From Allodiplogaster sudhausi (lineage: Eukaryota > Nematoda > Chromadorea > Rhabditida > Diplogasteridae): a stretch of 64,000 nt of DNA. The first letter of the stretch is position 1; the number at the start of each line of letters is the position of its first letter. Positions 32,571 to 47,890 of the stretch are shown here, piece after piece. Both the position numbers and the translations under genes were made by a program. The stretch lies in NCBI GenBank assembly GCA_945643635.1, contig CALZFC010000107.1:257501-321500 (forward strand), given 5' to 3'. Under the pieces are notes generated by a model. It saw nothing but the letters and a program-made list of their open reading frames with translations, had not been told where the DNA came from and made no database searches.

Positions 32571-33721
32571 ACTTTTTCTTATCATATCGTATTCCTGAGT
32601 GTGTAAAATCATTCAATATGGGGAATTGCTAAGAATACAAAAACAGTCACAATACAGACAGCAATTTACCAAATGTTCACATTTTCATCCGACTTACGTT
32701 TCAACTTTGAAGATTCTGTTTTCGACAAACGACTAAGGAAAATAATAAATTAAAAAGAATACCGAGAAGAACGAGAAGGAGCATGAGAAGAGTAGAGCCG
32801 GCACTGGCTCTTTTCCACACCACATTTCATTTTCAGAAATGTTGATTCAGCTTGAAGTTTGCAAAATCGATCTCCCAGACTCCGTTCATCTATCTTCCCT
32901 CTATTAATATCATCTGCTTTATTTCATAATATATTAAAATAGCAGAGGATTCATTTGATTGGACAAAGCCAAATGCCCCAGGCAATTGCACGGTCTGCAT
33001 AGATACTTCTATGCAAATGAGTAGCCTCTTCCTCTTTCCCTTTCTCAGTCACTTTCACTGTCCTTCTCTCTCGCACTCTCACTTCCCCTCCCCCTCTTGA
33101 AATGAGTCCAGTTCCATATAGATACATATCTAGAAGGCCGGGCATGGTCTGCTGACAGTTCACTGGTCATCGCCACTCTAACACAGCCACTTGCCACGAG
33201 AGTTCATCGTATCCGCTACCTTATCTCTAGTAGTTTCTCTAGCTCTGTCACTCCCTCCCTCCCTCTCTCTCTCTCTCTCGCTGTCGATCTCTCTCACTCC
33301 CTCGCTCTCTCTCGCTCACTCTCGATCCCTCTCACTGCGTCTTTCTCTCTCTCACTCTCATTTCCTCTTGCCTCCTTTCGCCCTCTTGAAACCACCAACC
33401 TACATACTTCTATTAGAATATTTTGTCACCCTTAAAGAAATTTGACGATATGCATACTTAAAACATGTTATAGTATATCACCGATGTCACTCCATTTTCT
33501 AATGAAAACATGATATTTGGATTCTAGACACTGAGCCTGAAGATAGGAGAGACAGAGTGCCCTTTCCAGCCCTCGCTTCACAGATCTTCCTTTCCTCTTG
33601 TAAACGAGGGCTCTGCCTAAGCATCCTCCATATCATTATCTCTCCCTCTCTCCACCTCTCTCTTCCAGTCCTTCTCCCTGATTGTTCGTGTTTTCTTCCT
33701 CATATCTTTCACTCTTAGTCA

Positions 33722-33768
<47 letters not shown>

Positions 33769-34950
33769 ACTTTCGTGCTCTCCTCCGTTCATGCTTCTAC
33801 AAGCAAACATCTCATCGCCCCTGAGATTCAGGAGTGGCGCCTGTAGCCGCAAGCGAAATGTGAGAAGACTTTGAGACTGCGCGAGTGAATAGACAGGAGG
33901 AGTGACCAGATTGACAGAGAAAGAATGAGAGTTAGAGAAACAGAAAGATAAGAGAGAGAGAGAGAGAACAGAGAATGTTGTTGAGAAAGAAAAGAAGAGA
34001 GATAAGGTGTGAAGACCAGGAATGAAGTGGAGATGGTTGAAGAAAGAGACGAGCAGCCTCCCTCTGCTTTCCATTCTCAATCGTAGCCGAGCTTCGTGCT
34101 GGCCATGGCTCTCTCCGTTGCCAATCTCATCGTTATTATACCCTCTCTTACAACAGCACATCCACAGTCAATCCCTTTTAATTGTTCTCGTCCATTTCGC
34201 TCGAATTCCTCTAGCATCTTTACTGTTGATAATCCATCTTCTCATATGTGAACAGCCTCAGATATTTACAAAACGAGAGATCTTATTCTCTCAAATTGTA
34301 TATCCTCTCGCTTTCTTTCTCACTATCTGTCCTTTAATATCACTATGTATGTTTCTCTTCTCTTCCTTAGCCGCCACACCTTGTGATCTGCACTTTTCTT
34401 CCTTTTCCTTCAGCACTCTTCTTGCCTCATTGGGCATACGATTGTGATGTTAACAAGGAAGAGGGAATGAATGAGTCAGTGGGGAGAGAGTGATCGAGAG
34501 GAGAGAGGAAGAAAGGAGAGAGAGAAAAGGAGAGAGTGAGAACGAGATGGAGAGAGAATTAGAAGGGGAGGAGAAAGATGAGGGGAAAGGAAACATGTGA
34601 GAACATACAATGGAGAGACAAAGAAAGCAAAGATTTTGAATGTTCTAGTCCACACGAGACATGGGAAGTCGCTCACTTCGAACTGATTTGCACAACTGAA
34701 TCAGTTTGAGTATGGGATCCGAATTCTTTCTATCAGGAAATCTTTTTTTCTGATGTAGAAATTAAGCAAACATTTGCATAAGATATATGCATTTAATTGC
34801 AGGAAAATAGAGTATATCGCGAATAGAAGATGTCGTCTCTCTTCTCGCCAGGAGATTCCTGCCTCTCTCTCACTCCTTCTGCATCTTCCTCCATCTCTCT
34901 CTTCTCTTCTCCCTCGTCTTCTCCTCTCCCCCTCGCTTTTCTCCCTCCAG
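32571..34950. other. Unresolved region with candidate exons and CT tracts
   Basis: Candidate plus-strand exons: 32944-33010 (EDSFDWTKPNAPGNCTVC after an AG) and 33530-33590 (TLSLKIGETECPFQPSL). Candidate minus-strand exons: 34160-34060 (GNGESHGQHEARLRLRMESR), 33920-33780 and 34445-34320 (NEARRVLKEKEEKCRSQG). CT microsatellites lie at 33255-33360 and 33722-33768, and GA sequence at 34490-34600. The plus-strand pieces may belong to the 5' part of the formin gene. I cannot connect any of them in phase. Confidence 0.3.
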
Positions 34951-37353
34951 AAAAGCGACAAAAGATTCTTGATGAATTTAGCAATCTCGTCATATTCATT
35001 CGTAACGAGGTTTTCTTCCTTTAATTATACTACCAGCTGTAATTTGAAAAAAAAAATTTAAGTATGTATTTATCAGTGATAAATTTATTGGAATGGTTTA
35101 TAGGAACAGGGAGATCGGCTGCTTTCCTTGCTTTCCTTAATTCGGTCGCGGCTTTCACTTGATCAGAACGGTTAAAAATTACAATTATTTTCTCATTTAC
35201 ATATTATTACGGTTGACTTATCATAAGAAGAATATATATGCTCATACAAAATGTATGTACACTGCGAGGGAGAAGAAGAGTTAGAGATAGAGAGAGAGGA
35301 AAAGAGAGCGAGAGAGAAGAAGAGATGGAGATATAGAGAGAGAGAGAGAAGAAAAGTTAGAGATATAGAGAGAGAGGAAAAGAGAGCGAGTGAGAAGAAG
35401 ATTTAGAGATATAGAGAGAGAGGAAAACGAGAGCGAGAGCGATATAAATAATGAATTTTGGTCGAGGGATTTGACCCATGAACAGGTAAATATGGTAAGC
35501 ATTCATTGCTTGCAGATAATCTGCCGAGTGGGGAGGACTTGGAACGATATCTTCTCTTCGGTCTTCCTCACATTGAACAACTCTCGAAGGGTCCTCCCTC
35601 TTGCAATGCTGATAAGTCCATTGAAGATTATCTGATTGGAAATGCTTCAATGATTCTCCGTCCCCTTCCCTCTCCCCCTCCTCCCCCCTCTCCCCCTCCT
35701 CCCCCCGCTCTCCCTCCTCCCCCCGCTCTCCCTCCTCCCCCTCCCCCTCCTCCCCCTCCTCCCCCTCCTCCCCCTCCTCCCCCTCCTCCCCCTCCGTCTT
35801 ATCCATCATGCACCTCTCTAACAACATCGAGGAGGGACACCCAAGTGGATGAAGAAGAACTTCCACTTGCTATGTTGCCCAGGGAGAAGCCGTGGACTAG
35901 GATGAGGAGGCTTCAGGTACACACACCCTCTTCTTCTTCTTCTGAAAGATAATCTTTATTTAGCTAATTTATTTTTTATTCCTTTATATACAAACTTTAT
36001 ATTCTTCCTACCGACAGAAATATGTTATAATTCATTTATCAATTTCATGAATTCATACATTTACCTGATTTTTAGTGGTGTAAAATCGGGTTACGTCAAA
36101 TCCGTCGTGACTCAGGCACAAATGTCTGGTTGCAAGGCATGGAATCCATAGAATGTTCGTTTTCATACCCTCTTTTTATAATAATACTCTAAACTAGCTC
36201 ATGTACATATATACACCGGCATATGTATTTTCATATACTATGTATACCGTATTTTCTCTATTAGCATTCCCGGGGTATTATTTTCCAATACCCTTGCGAA
36301 GGGGGTCTCTATTAGAGAGGGGAGGGGGGTAATAAGATAGAAGGTACTATTTTTCAATGTTATTGACTAAAAGTTTGATAACAACCCCGTCGGGACTCAG
36401 GCACAAGTGTATAAAATCCAAATAGCGTCTGCTCCTCCCTACGCTCGAACTGACGCCAATCCGTTTTACCATAGATTTGGAATGAATTTGCAAACTGTTC
36501 GTTGGGAAGTACATATAAGACAGTGTCAATTAAAAAATTAGTTTTTTTTTTTTTAAATTATTTTCCCTTCAGTTTTCGCACAAGCCATTATTTTTGGCAG
36601 GGAATTAGAATATTCCACTGCATGCCATTCTTGAATATAAAAATGTTGTCAAGTTAACGTTTTGGCAATTTTTTCTATCATCAGAAATTGCAAACTATTG
36701 AGAGAAAAATTGGAGAAAAAAAAACTAATTTTTAATTGACACTGTCTGATATGTATATCTAAGGCTGAGGTATTAGACTGTTAGGGGTGGGCACTATTGG
36801 AGGGGGGGGAGGTTTTATTAGAGATAGGGGCACTATTCTCTATGGCATTTTCAAGGGGAGTACTAATAGAGGGGTGGGGTTCTAATAGAAGGAGTGGTAC
36901 TAATAGAGAAAACACGGTAATGTGCTTTATATGTATTTTCGGCGGAACATGAATTTAAAATTGCGTTTCAGGTTCATCTGTCGATTTTACAGCACTTGCT
37001 ACCTTGTTCTCCGCAGAAAAAGAGAGAGAAAAGCAAAGAGAGAAGGAAAGGGTAGAGAGAGAAAATAAAGTGACAGGATTCGGGAGGACTTTGTCGTTCT
37101 CCCGCAAGGACGTGGCCATCGAGTTGCTGAGTGATAAGAGGACATTAACTGCAGGTTAGTGCAGAGACTCGGCCAGGACACTCCAAGAGTCTTTTCAGGT
37201 GTTTTTCTATCCAGACTCAAGCATCCCTCACTTCTCATGGAGGAGATCGCTCAGGGCGAAGGAAGCAATCTTGACTCAGACACACTCTCATCCTTGCTTG
37301 CTGTCATGCCTGATGAAGATGAGGTCATTCTACCAGAAAGGGTTTCAGAGATC

Positions 37354-37407
<54 letters not shown>

Positions 37408-37650
37408 TGAGAGAGAAAGAGAGAGGGAGGGAAAAAGAGAGAAGAGAGAGAGAAGATGGAGAGAGAGAGAAGATAGAGAGAGAAAAAGGGAGAGAGAGAA
37501 GATAGAGAGAGAAGTATTAGAGAAAGAGAAGATATAGAGAGATAAATGAGAAAGGGAGAGGAAAAGAATGGGAGACAAGAGAGAGGGAGAGAGACACACA
37601 GAAAGAGAGAGAAAAAGAAAGCGAGAGAAAAAGGAAAAAGAGAGAGAGAT

Positions 37651-37692
<42 letters not shown>

Positions 37693-40600
37693 CTGGGACT
37701 GAGGTTTGGGGGGAGGTTCCCAAGAAGAGACATTGATGTTGATGTTCAACTCATTGTGAGACAGTGGGAAGTTGGCCAGTAGTTGAAATGTTGGAAGTGG
37801 CTAACAAAAACCCGGCAAGTCAATGTTGGTTGCGCGCACCACATGCTGCAGGAAGCTAATGTCCCCGTCGGCCACGATGTGGGTCCTCCAAAGGTTTGGG
37901 AAGTTAAAATAACTGATAATTCAAAGTACGTGAGGGGAAGAGAATGCTGTTAATTTTCTCAGGGCAGAGGTGTTTTTGTGACTTCGGGGCACTTCCAATC
38001 GAAGTTTCGCATTTAGGATGAAAGAACTGTGAGTATGAAGGAAGAAGATGATCCCTTACTAGAGACATTCACTCTTCAGCAGAATGTATTGCGTGGCTTC
38101 ACTGGGGAAGTGTCTCGTCTGTCTGCTCTCTCTGCATTCTTCCGCTCTCTCGCCCTACTCTCTGACTGTCGCCTTCGTATTGAACTCCTTCTCTTCCGCC
38201 GTCAGTTTGATATTGCATCCGATGAAATCTCAAGAAACATCGAGGCTGCTTCAGCTGCTGTCAAAGGTTCTTTTCTTCCTTATATTTTTTTCGCTAAAAT
38301 TTCTCCATGAATTATTCTCATAATTATTCGTTGAAATGCTGATTTTCTTTTAGATTTGTTGTCTTCACGGACTCTTGCTCGAGTTCTGGTTTCGATCGTT
38401 CAAATTGGCAACTTCCTGAATCACGGAAGCATCAGTGGGAACGCAGCTGGGTTTCACTTGAATTCCCTATGGAAACTGGCCGAAGTCAGAGCGAACTCTC
38501 GAGAGATGTTAGCTTTCTCGGGATCTTCAGCCACTCTTCCCCCCTCTCCATCCACTCACTCCACTCTTCTCCACTTCATTGCCAGGGTTTCTTTCACTTT
38601 TTACTTTTTTCAGAGAGCAAATCTGCAGTGGCAAAGTGACTGAAATACCTTTCTTTTCATGTAAACCTACAGCTTCCTACCTTCAAATTTATATCAAACC
38701 CATTCTTTTATGTCAAAACTGTGTTTTTAAACTGTTTATTCGCCTATCGGGCCAATGTTCTGATGAATGAGGGGATCTATCACATGGAAGTGGGCGATCG
38801 GGATTTTTATGCCACGAAGATTATTTTCAGATTGACCTAGGGTTTGCGGAGAATCTTCAGAAGGAATTACCGAACCTTTCAGCAGCAGCCAAGTACGGTT
38901 AAGACAAAAGAATCAATCAAGCACAGTCCCGCCCAGGATCTTGGTACCAAGGAGGGATCGGATGCATCGAATGGATCCAAATGCATCCTCGTTAATAACT
39001 ATTCTTCAAGGCAAAACAAAAATATTGTAAATGGTACATTAGGTTGATTATAGATAGCGGGATGCTACTGTTAAAAAATCGATAATTTCTTATCATTTGA
39101 TAAGAAGTTATCAGTTTTTGGTTATAAAAAATTTCATTTTAAATATTTTTCAAAGAAATTTCTCCTGTACCATTATTTTGTCTCTACCCACATCCCCAAA
39201 TAATGAACATGTGTGATAAGGTCTGCTTTATCGATTTCCGTTATCAATGATAAAACTCCCATTTTATTATTTGGGGATGTGGGTAAAGACAAAGTAATGG
39301 TACAGGAGAAATTTCATTGAAAAATATAAAAAATGAAATTTTTTATATGCGAAACCTGATAACTAACGATAACTTCTTATCAAGTGATAAGAAATTATCG
39401 ATTTTTTAACAGTAACATCCGTTCTCTATAAGCAACCTAATGTACCATTTAAAATTTTTTTTATTTTCCCTTGAACAATAGTTATTAACGAGGATGCATT
39501 TGGATCCCTCCGATGCATCCGATCCCTCCTTGGTACCAAGATCCTGGGCGGTACTGTACATACACATGTGTGAAAGAGAGGAGAGAGAGAGGAGAGAGAG
39601 GGTGAAAGAGAGTGAGAGAGAGAGAGAAAGAGAACGAGAGTGAGGAAGACAATGAGAGAGAGAAAGTGAGGGAGAGAGAGAAATATGTACATATGTACAT
39701 ATGTGCATACATACAGTACCGCCAAAAAGTCTATGAACTTTTGGTTTTTCATTCATATTTTCCTTAAAAGTGTATTAAAGTTAATGAAATTTTCAGGGTT
39801 GCTTCTTAAATAGTTTGCATCTTATTTCCACAGATCAAGTAACATCCTGAATTAGTTCAATGATCACGTAAGAATATATGGACATCATTATTACTATAGA
39901 CATAGTAGCAAATGATCGATTTTATCCTCCAGAACCTTCTGCATCTCAGGCCGAGTGCATGGATCGCGCACTGGAGACTGGCCACATGTAAAAACTTGTG
40001 ATTAAATAGCGAAAAGATCAAAAAGTTATTGCAGAGAGGTTCTAGAATACAGCTAAACCACTTTTCCAATCAAAAATTACCAAAGATCAAATAAATAAAG
40101 ATTTTGTCCAGCACGCCGAAATGTGCTACCCGGGTAGTTTGAGTTATTGATTTTTTTTTATCGATCTGCAGTGGATCTCTGAAACCATTATTCCGCTACT
40201 GAAGATCTATTAGTATAAACAAGCAACCCTGAAAATTTCAGTAGCTTTCATACGCTTTGAAGGAAAATAGGAATGAAAAACCAAAAGTTCATAGACTTTT
40301 TGGCGGTACTGTATGTACATATGTAGGTAATATATGAAATGGACATGAGGGAATGCATGTCTTTCTTTCGAGCAAGAGAGTTTGCATGTTAAAATAGTTT
40401 CAGTATTTCATTGGAAGGGGACTCTTCCGAGCTAGTGAAGATGGAGAGAACGAAGAAGGCTCTGCAGGCTTCTCTGGAGTCCAATTGGGAGGGCTGGCGG
40501 GAAAAGCACCGAGCATTTCTCCAGGTACCGTACCCTTCCTTACATTTCAATTCAGAGTTCTTCTTCAGGTCGAGTGCGATGATCGTCTGGCTGTTCTGAG

Positions 40601-41385
40601 GGAGAAGTTGGCAGAGGCAAGAAAGGGAGAAGCTCGGCTGAAGCAGCATTTCTGCGACGAAGAGTGCAAGCTGGAAGAGACAGCGAAGATCCTCACTCAT
40701 TTCATCTCCGCTCTCCGCGTCGCCACCCATGTTACCCTCCTAAGCTACTTCTTATTAGGCAAACACAATCTGTCTCTTCATTTTCCATTGAGTTCTGCTA
40801 GCAAAACATGCATGGCTAAGCCGTCTAAATTGAAGGAAAGTCGAGAGCGCCAAGAACGAGCCGCGTCCTTTCCTCAGCCTTCAACTTCCTCTCATAATCA
40901 GAAGTCTTTCTCTTCCTTTCCCTTATCTTCACTACCATCTCAGTTTGCAGTGCTTCTGATGCCTTTGGATCTTTCCGGATGAGGAGAAGCGTCGGCGGAG
41001 GGGAACTCGAACGACTTCTTCTGCATCAGAATGACCGAGAGGTGAAGAAGGCACTTTCTCCCTCCAAGATTACTCTTCTTCTCAAGCATTTCATGAGGGA
41101 ATTCTACGTGTTTATACACATCAAGCACAAAGAATTCTATTCAAAAATGAATAATCGAGGTGTTAAATATTCCAGATGAATTCGTTTGAGTCAAATTGCC
41201 GTCGACGGTTGCTAGAAGTGCCAAAGGGAGGAGTCGGTGACTTGGAAGAGAGTCTCGAGGCTGTTGCTGCTCTCCATTTGGTATGAATGCCCTCCCTCCT
41301 CCATCCAACTTCTCTCTCTCTCTCTATCTTTCTCTCTCTCTATCTTTCTCTCTCTCTATCTTTCTCTCTCTCTCTCTATCTTTCC

Positions 41386-41417
<32 letters not shown>

Positions 41418-42092
41418 CAGAGAAGCCGAATTCGCCGTCGTGGAGGGAGTTCAGAAGTCGCAGGAGGGAAGAGTATGAGTGTCATCGTTACTCCTTTCCA
41501 TTCCCAGGCCACGCCCAATGAACAACCCGTTTCTGCGCAAGCTCCGCCCACTTCGTGTAGCTTCTCCGAATCAACAAAGGAAAAAGAAAGCAACACTTCA
41601 TGTTCGTCAGAGAAGAAAGAGGAACGAGAAGAAAGTGCGGAGAAGAAGAGAGAACAGCCAGCTCCTCCCGCCCCGGCCAAGAGAACTGCGTCAGGCTGCG
41701 CCAGCTGGCCCGGCTCTGCTGCCGCGTCCCCCGCCGCTTCAGTCGCGGCTCGACCGCGAGCGTCCTCGCGGAGGAGTGCCCCGCTCTCTGGGGCAGAGAA
41801 GAGGGCGGGGAACAAGAGCAACGGAGGCTGCTCAACGACTTCTCGTCCCATCCTGGCCTCATCGTCCCCTCAGAATCTTCGCCCTCGACCATCTGCACGC
41901 CAATCCATGAATATCCATCCCGCTCGCACTTCCCACGAGAAGCAGCCAGAAGTGACAGCAGAAGGAAGACGGAATCTTCCGCGGCGTGGCTCTCCTCGCC
42001 CTCCTCCTCCGCCCATCAACCGTCTTGTCGTTGCTCTAGAAAAAGAGAAGAGTCGCTTCATCAGAAGTGCAGCGAGACCAAAGTGGGTATAA
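34951..42092 (+). CDS. Formin with FH1 and FH2 domains (FHDC1/INF2-like)
   Basis: Formins nucleate and elongate actin filaments. The first supported exon (34951-35010) reads EKRQKILDEFSNLVIFIRNE. The next (from about 35500) reads NLPSGEDLERYLLFGLPHIE and runs into an FH1 poly-proline tract (about 35660-35800). FH2 begins EKPWTRMRRLQ|WCKIGLRQIRR and continues through SSVDFTALATLF, KDVAIELLSDKRTLTAGVFL across a 44-bp intron (37155-37198), and SSLLAVMPDEDE. It then has IVQIGNFLNHGSISGNAAGF with LWKLAEVRANSR, and FAENLQKELPNLSAAAK. The FLNxGSxxGNAxGF pattern favours FHDC1/INF2. The C-terminus is basic and Ser/Pro-rich, ending PKWV at 42092. The true start is unknown. Three foldback elements occupy its introns (36247-36917, 38924-39556, 39714-40311). 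Confidence 0.8.
35660..35803 (+). repeat. CCTCCCC repeat encoding the formin FH1 poly-proline tract
   Basis: Tandem CCTCCCCCT-type units encode long proline runs broken by Ala-Leu and Ser. It is in frame with the exon on both sides. FH1 tracts bind profilin-actin in characterised formins. Confidence 0.85.
36247..36917. mobile_element. TA-flanked foldback element carrying a formin exon-like fragment
   Basis: Terminal inverted repeats start CCGTATTTTCTCTATTAG and end CTAATAGAGAAAACACGG, flanked by TA on both sides (36245-36246 and 36918-36919). Inner arms pair through GTGTCAATTAAAAA-TTAGTTTTT. No transposase is encoded. The 24 bp at 36387-36410 match the FH2 exon at 36102-36125 at 22 positions. 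Confidence 0.8.
37348..37690. repeat. GA microsatellite in a formin intron
   Basis: Degenerate (GA)n with AGAAAGAG and GGGAGAG variants directly after the exon ending MPDEDEVILPE. Purine-rich on the sense strand. It opens long but meaningless frames on both strands. Confidence 0.9.
38924..39556. mobile_element. Foldback element with CAGT(A/C)CCGCC ends, copy 1
   Basis: The left end CAGTCCCGCCCAGGATCTTG and the right end GATCCTGGGCGGTACTG are inverted. Pairing continues inward through TACCAAGGAGGGATCGGATG, CCAAATGCATCCTCGTTAAT and a nested TTATCATTTGATAAG hairpin, so each arm is about 290 bp. It is flanked by CA on the left and TA on the right, so the target site is imperfect. No ORF of transposase type is seen. 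Confidence 0.85.
39714..40311. mobile_element. TA-flanked foldback element with CAGTACCGCC ends, copy 2
   Basis: The termini CAGTACCGCCAAAAAGTCTA and TAGACTTTTTGGCGGTACTG are perfect inverses, flanked by TA at 39712-39713 and 40312-40313. The arms extend through TGAACTTTTGGTTTTTCATT. TA duplication and a CAGT start fit Tc1/mariner-derived MITEs. The interior has no transposase ORF. It shares its terminal ten bases with the neighbouring element at 38924-39556. Confidence 0.88.
41313..41420. repeat. CT microsatellite forming a formin acceptor tract
   Basis: CTCTCTATCTTTCT units run up to TTGCAG|AGAAGCCGAATTCGC. Pyrimidine-rich on the sense strand, next to the acceptor. Confidence 0.85.
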
Positions 42093-42417
42093 CTGCTCCA
42101 TCTCTATTTCCCACTCCCTCTCTTTCTCGATAATGCTGTCTCTTTTCTCTCTCATCACACTCTCTGTCTCTTTCTCGCTCACTCACCCTTTGTGGCTTTT
42201 CTCACAATCTGTTTCTTTCTCTCTCCCTCTCATATTTTTTCTGTCTGTGTAACTATGTATACGGCAAGCAATTTCACGTTAACTTCCCAATCCGGTCTCT
42301 CCCTTACTGTGAGATCGGCAGCTACGCCATGACGATGTCTGCTCTTTATTCACTCCAATTTGTCTTTGTTCAGCTTGTATTCTGATATAAATAAAAATAA
42401 GATCTTATGAATATTGT

Positions 42418-46890
<4,473 letters not shown>

Positions 46891-47025
46891 CTTCTCGTTA
46901 TCTACCCTGGTCTCTTCCCCCTTTCACGCCTTCTAATCAGTACTCTTTCCTCTTATCACTGCCCCCCTCTCTCCTTCTTAGTTCGGCATTCAGATTAATC
47001 TCTTCTCTCAAAGGGAAGTAACAGA

Positions 47026-47145
47026 ATCACTCTTAAGAAAGTATGTGCACTCCGTTTCCACTGCATTCACGAATAAAAACACTCGATCACTCTTAAGAAA
47101 GTCTGTGCACTCCGTTTCCACTGCATTCACGAATAAAAACACTCG
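47026..47145. repeat. 60-bp direct repeat, two copies
   Basis: ATCACTCTTAAGAAAGTATG through AATAAAAACACTCG is repeated back to back with one A/C difference, followed by a partial third AATAAAAACACT. Confidence 0.9.
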
Positions 47146-47260
47146 AATAAAAACACTAACATTATCTCAAGCATATCCAGAAATATAAATAACAAAATCA
47201 AACACTATCGATCAGTAGCATACCCGACGTATAATTAATCCTTTAAAAATGTAACTGATC

Positions 47261-47833
47261 AGGAAATGGTCAGAAACCCTATACTCGAAAAATATAATTT
47301 TCCGAAAGCCCTTGAAATTTTGTTTCGGAATATAATAAAAATTAGCTGCTGCCATGCATATGTATATATTTTTTTTTTTCAAGAATGTTTCGAAGTTGCG
47401 CTTGTGGTACGGTGGATAAAGAGCCCGACCGAGCTTTTCTTGTAAAGAGTTCGATTCCTCGTCTATTCATTTTTTGATAATTTTTCTTATCTTTTCTTCT
47501 ATTCTATCTTTATTTTAAAAAAAAATGTTGGAATAGAATCCGCAAGTAACGAGTAACGCAAGTACGCAATTCTTGCAATTCTGTGGAACATCGTTCACAA
47601 ATGGTCACCGGTGCTGGACTTGCGTACTTCCGCTACTCGTTACTTGCGGATTGCATTCTTGGCTGATTTATATGTACAGCGTTCTCTGATGGTGAAAATT
47701 TGCGTTTAAATTATCGAATTTTAAAACGTTATAAAATTATATGTATGCATGACAGCAGCAAATTTTTTATTCCGAAAAATAAAATTTCAAGGATAAGTTA
47801 TATTTTTCGAGTATAGCGTTTCTGACCATTCCT
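47261..47833. mobile_element. Foldback element with nested inverted repeat and Pol III-like box
   Basis: The outer arms share AATGGTCAGAAAC-CTATACT and CGAAAAATATAA, then TTTCGGAATA and GCATGCATA-type pairing. An inner inverted repeat at 47538-47657 has arms CCGCAAGTAACGAGTAACGC and its complement. A tRNA-like stretch lies at 47399-47466. No protein is encoded. Confidence 0.75.
47399..47466 (+). other. tRNA-like Pol III promoter sequence (possible SINE head)
   Basis: TGGTACGGTGG resembles an A box, and GAGTTCGATTCC 47 bp later resembles a B box, followed by T-runs. The cloverleaf is poor (weak T-stem and anticodon stem), so it is not called a functional tRNA. Confidence 0.3.
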
Positions 47834-47890
47834 TGGTGAAAACAAAGAAAAGAAGAATTTCTGTAGACACATTTCAATTACTTAGTAGAA

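Larger units (their letters stand above)
46891..47890. other. Intergenic region between the transporter and ZCCHC8
   Basis: It holds the transporter promoter (46891-47025), a 60-bp direct duplication (47026-47145), a foldback element (47261-47833) and the ZCCHC8 3' flank. No coding signal is seen. Confidence 0.6.

Noticed and set aside
47399..47466. A functional tRNA gene
   Set aside because: The box motifs are present, but the stems do not pair into a proper cloverleaf, and it lies inside a foldback element.
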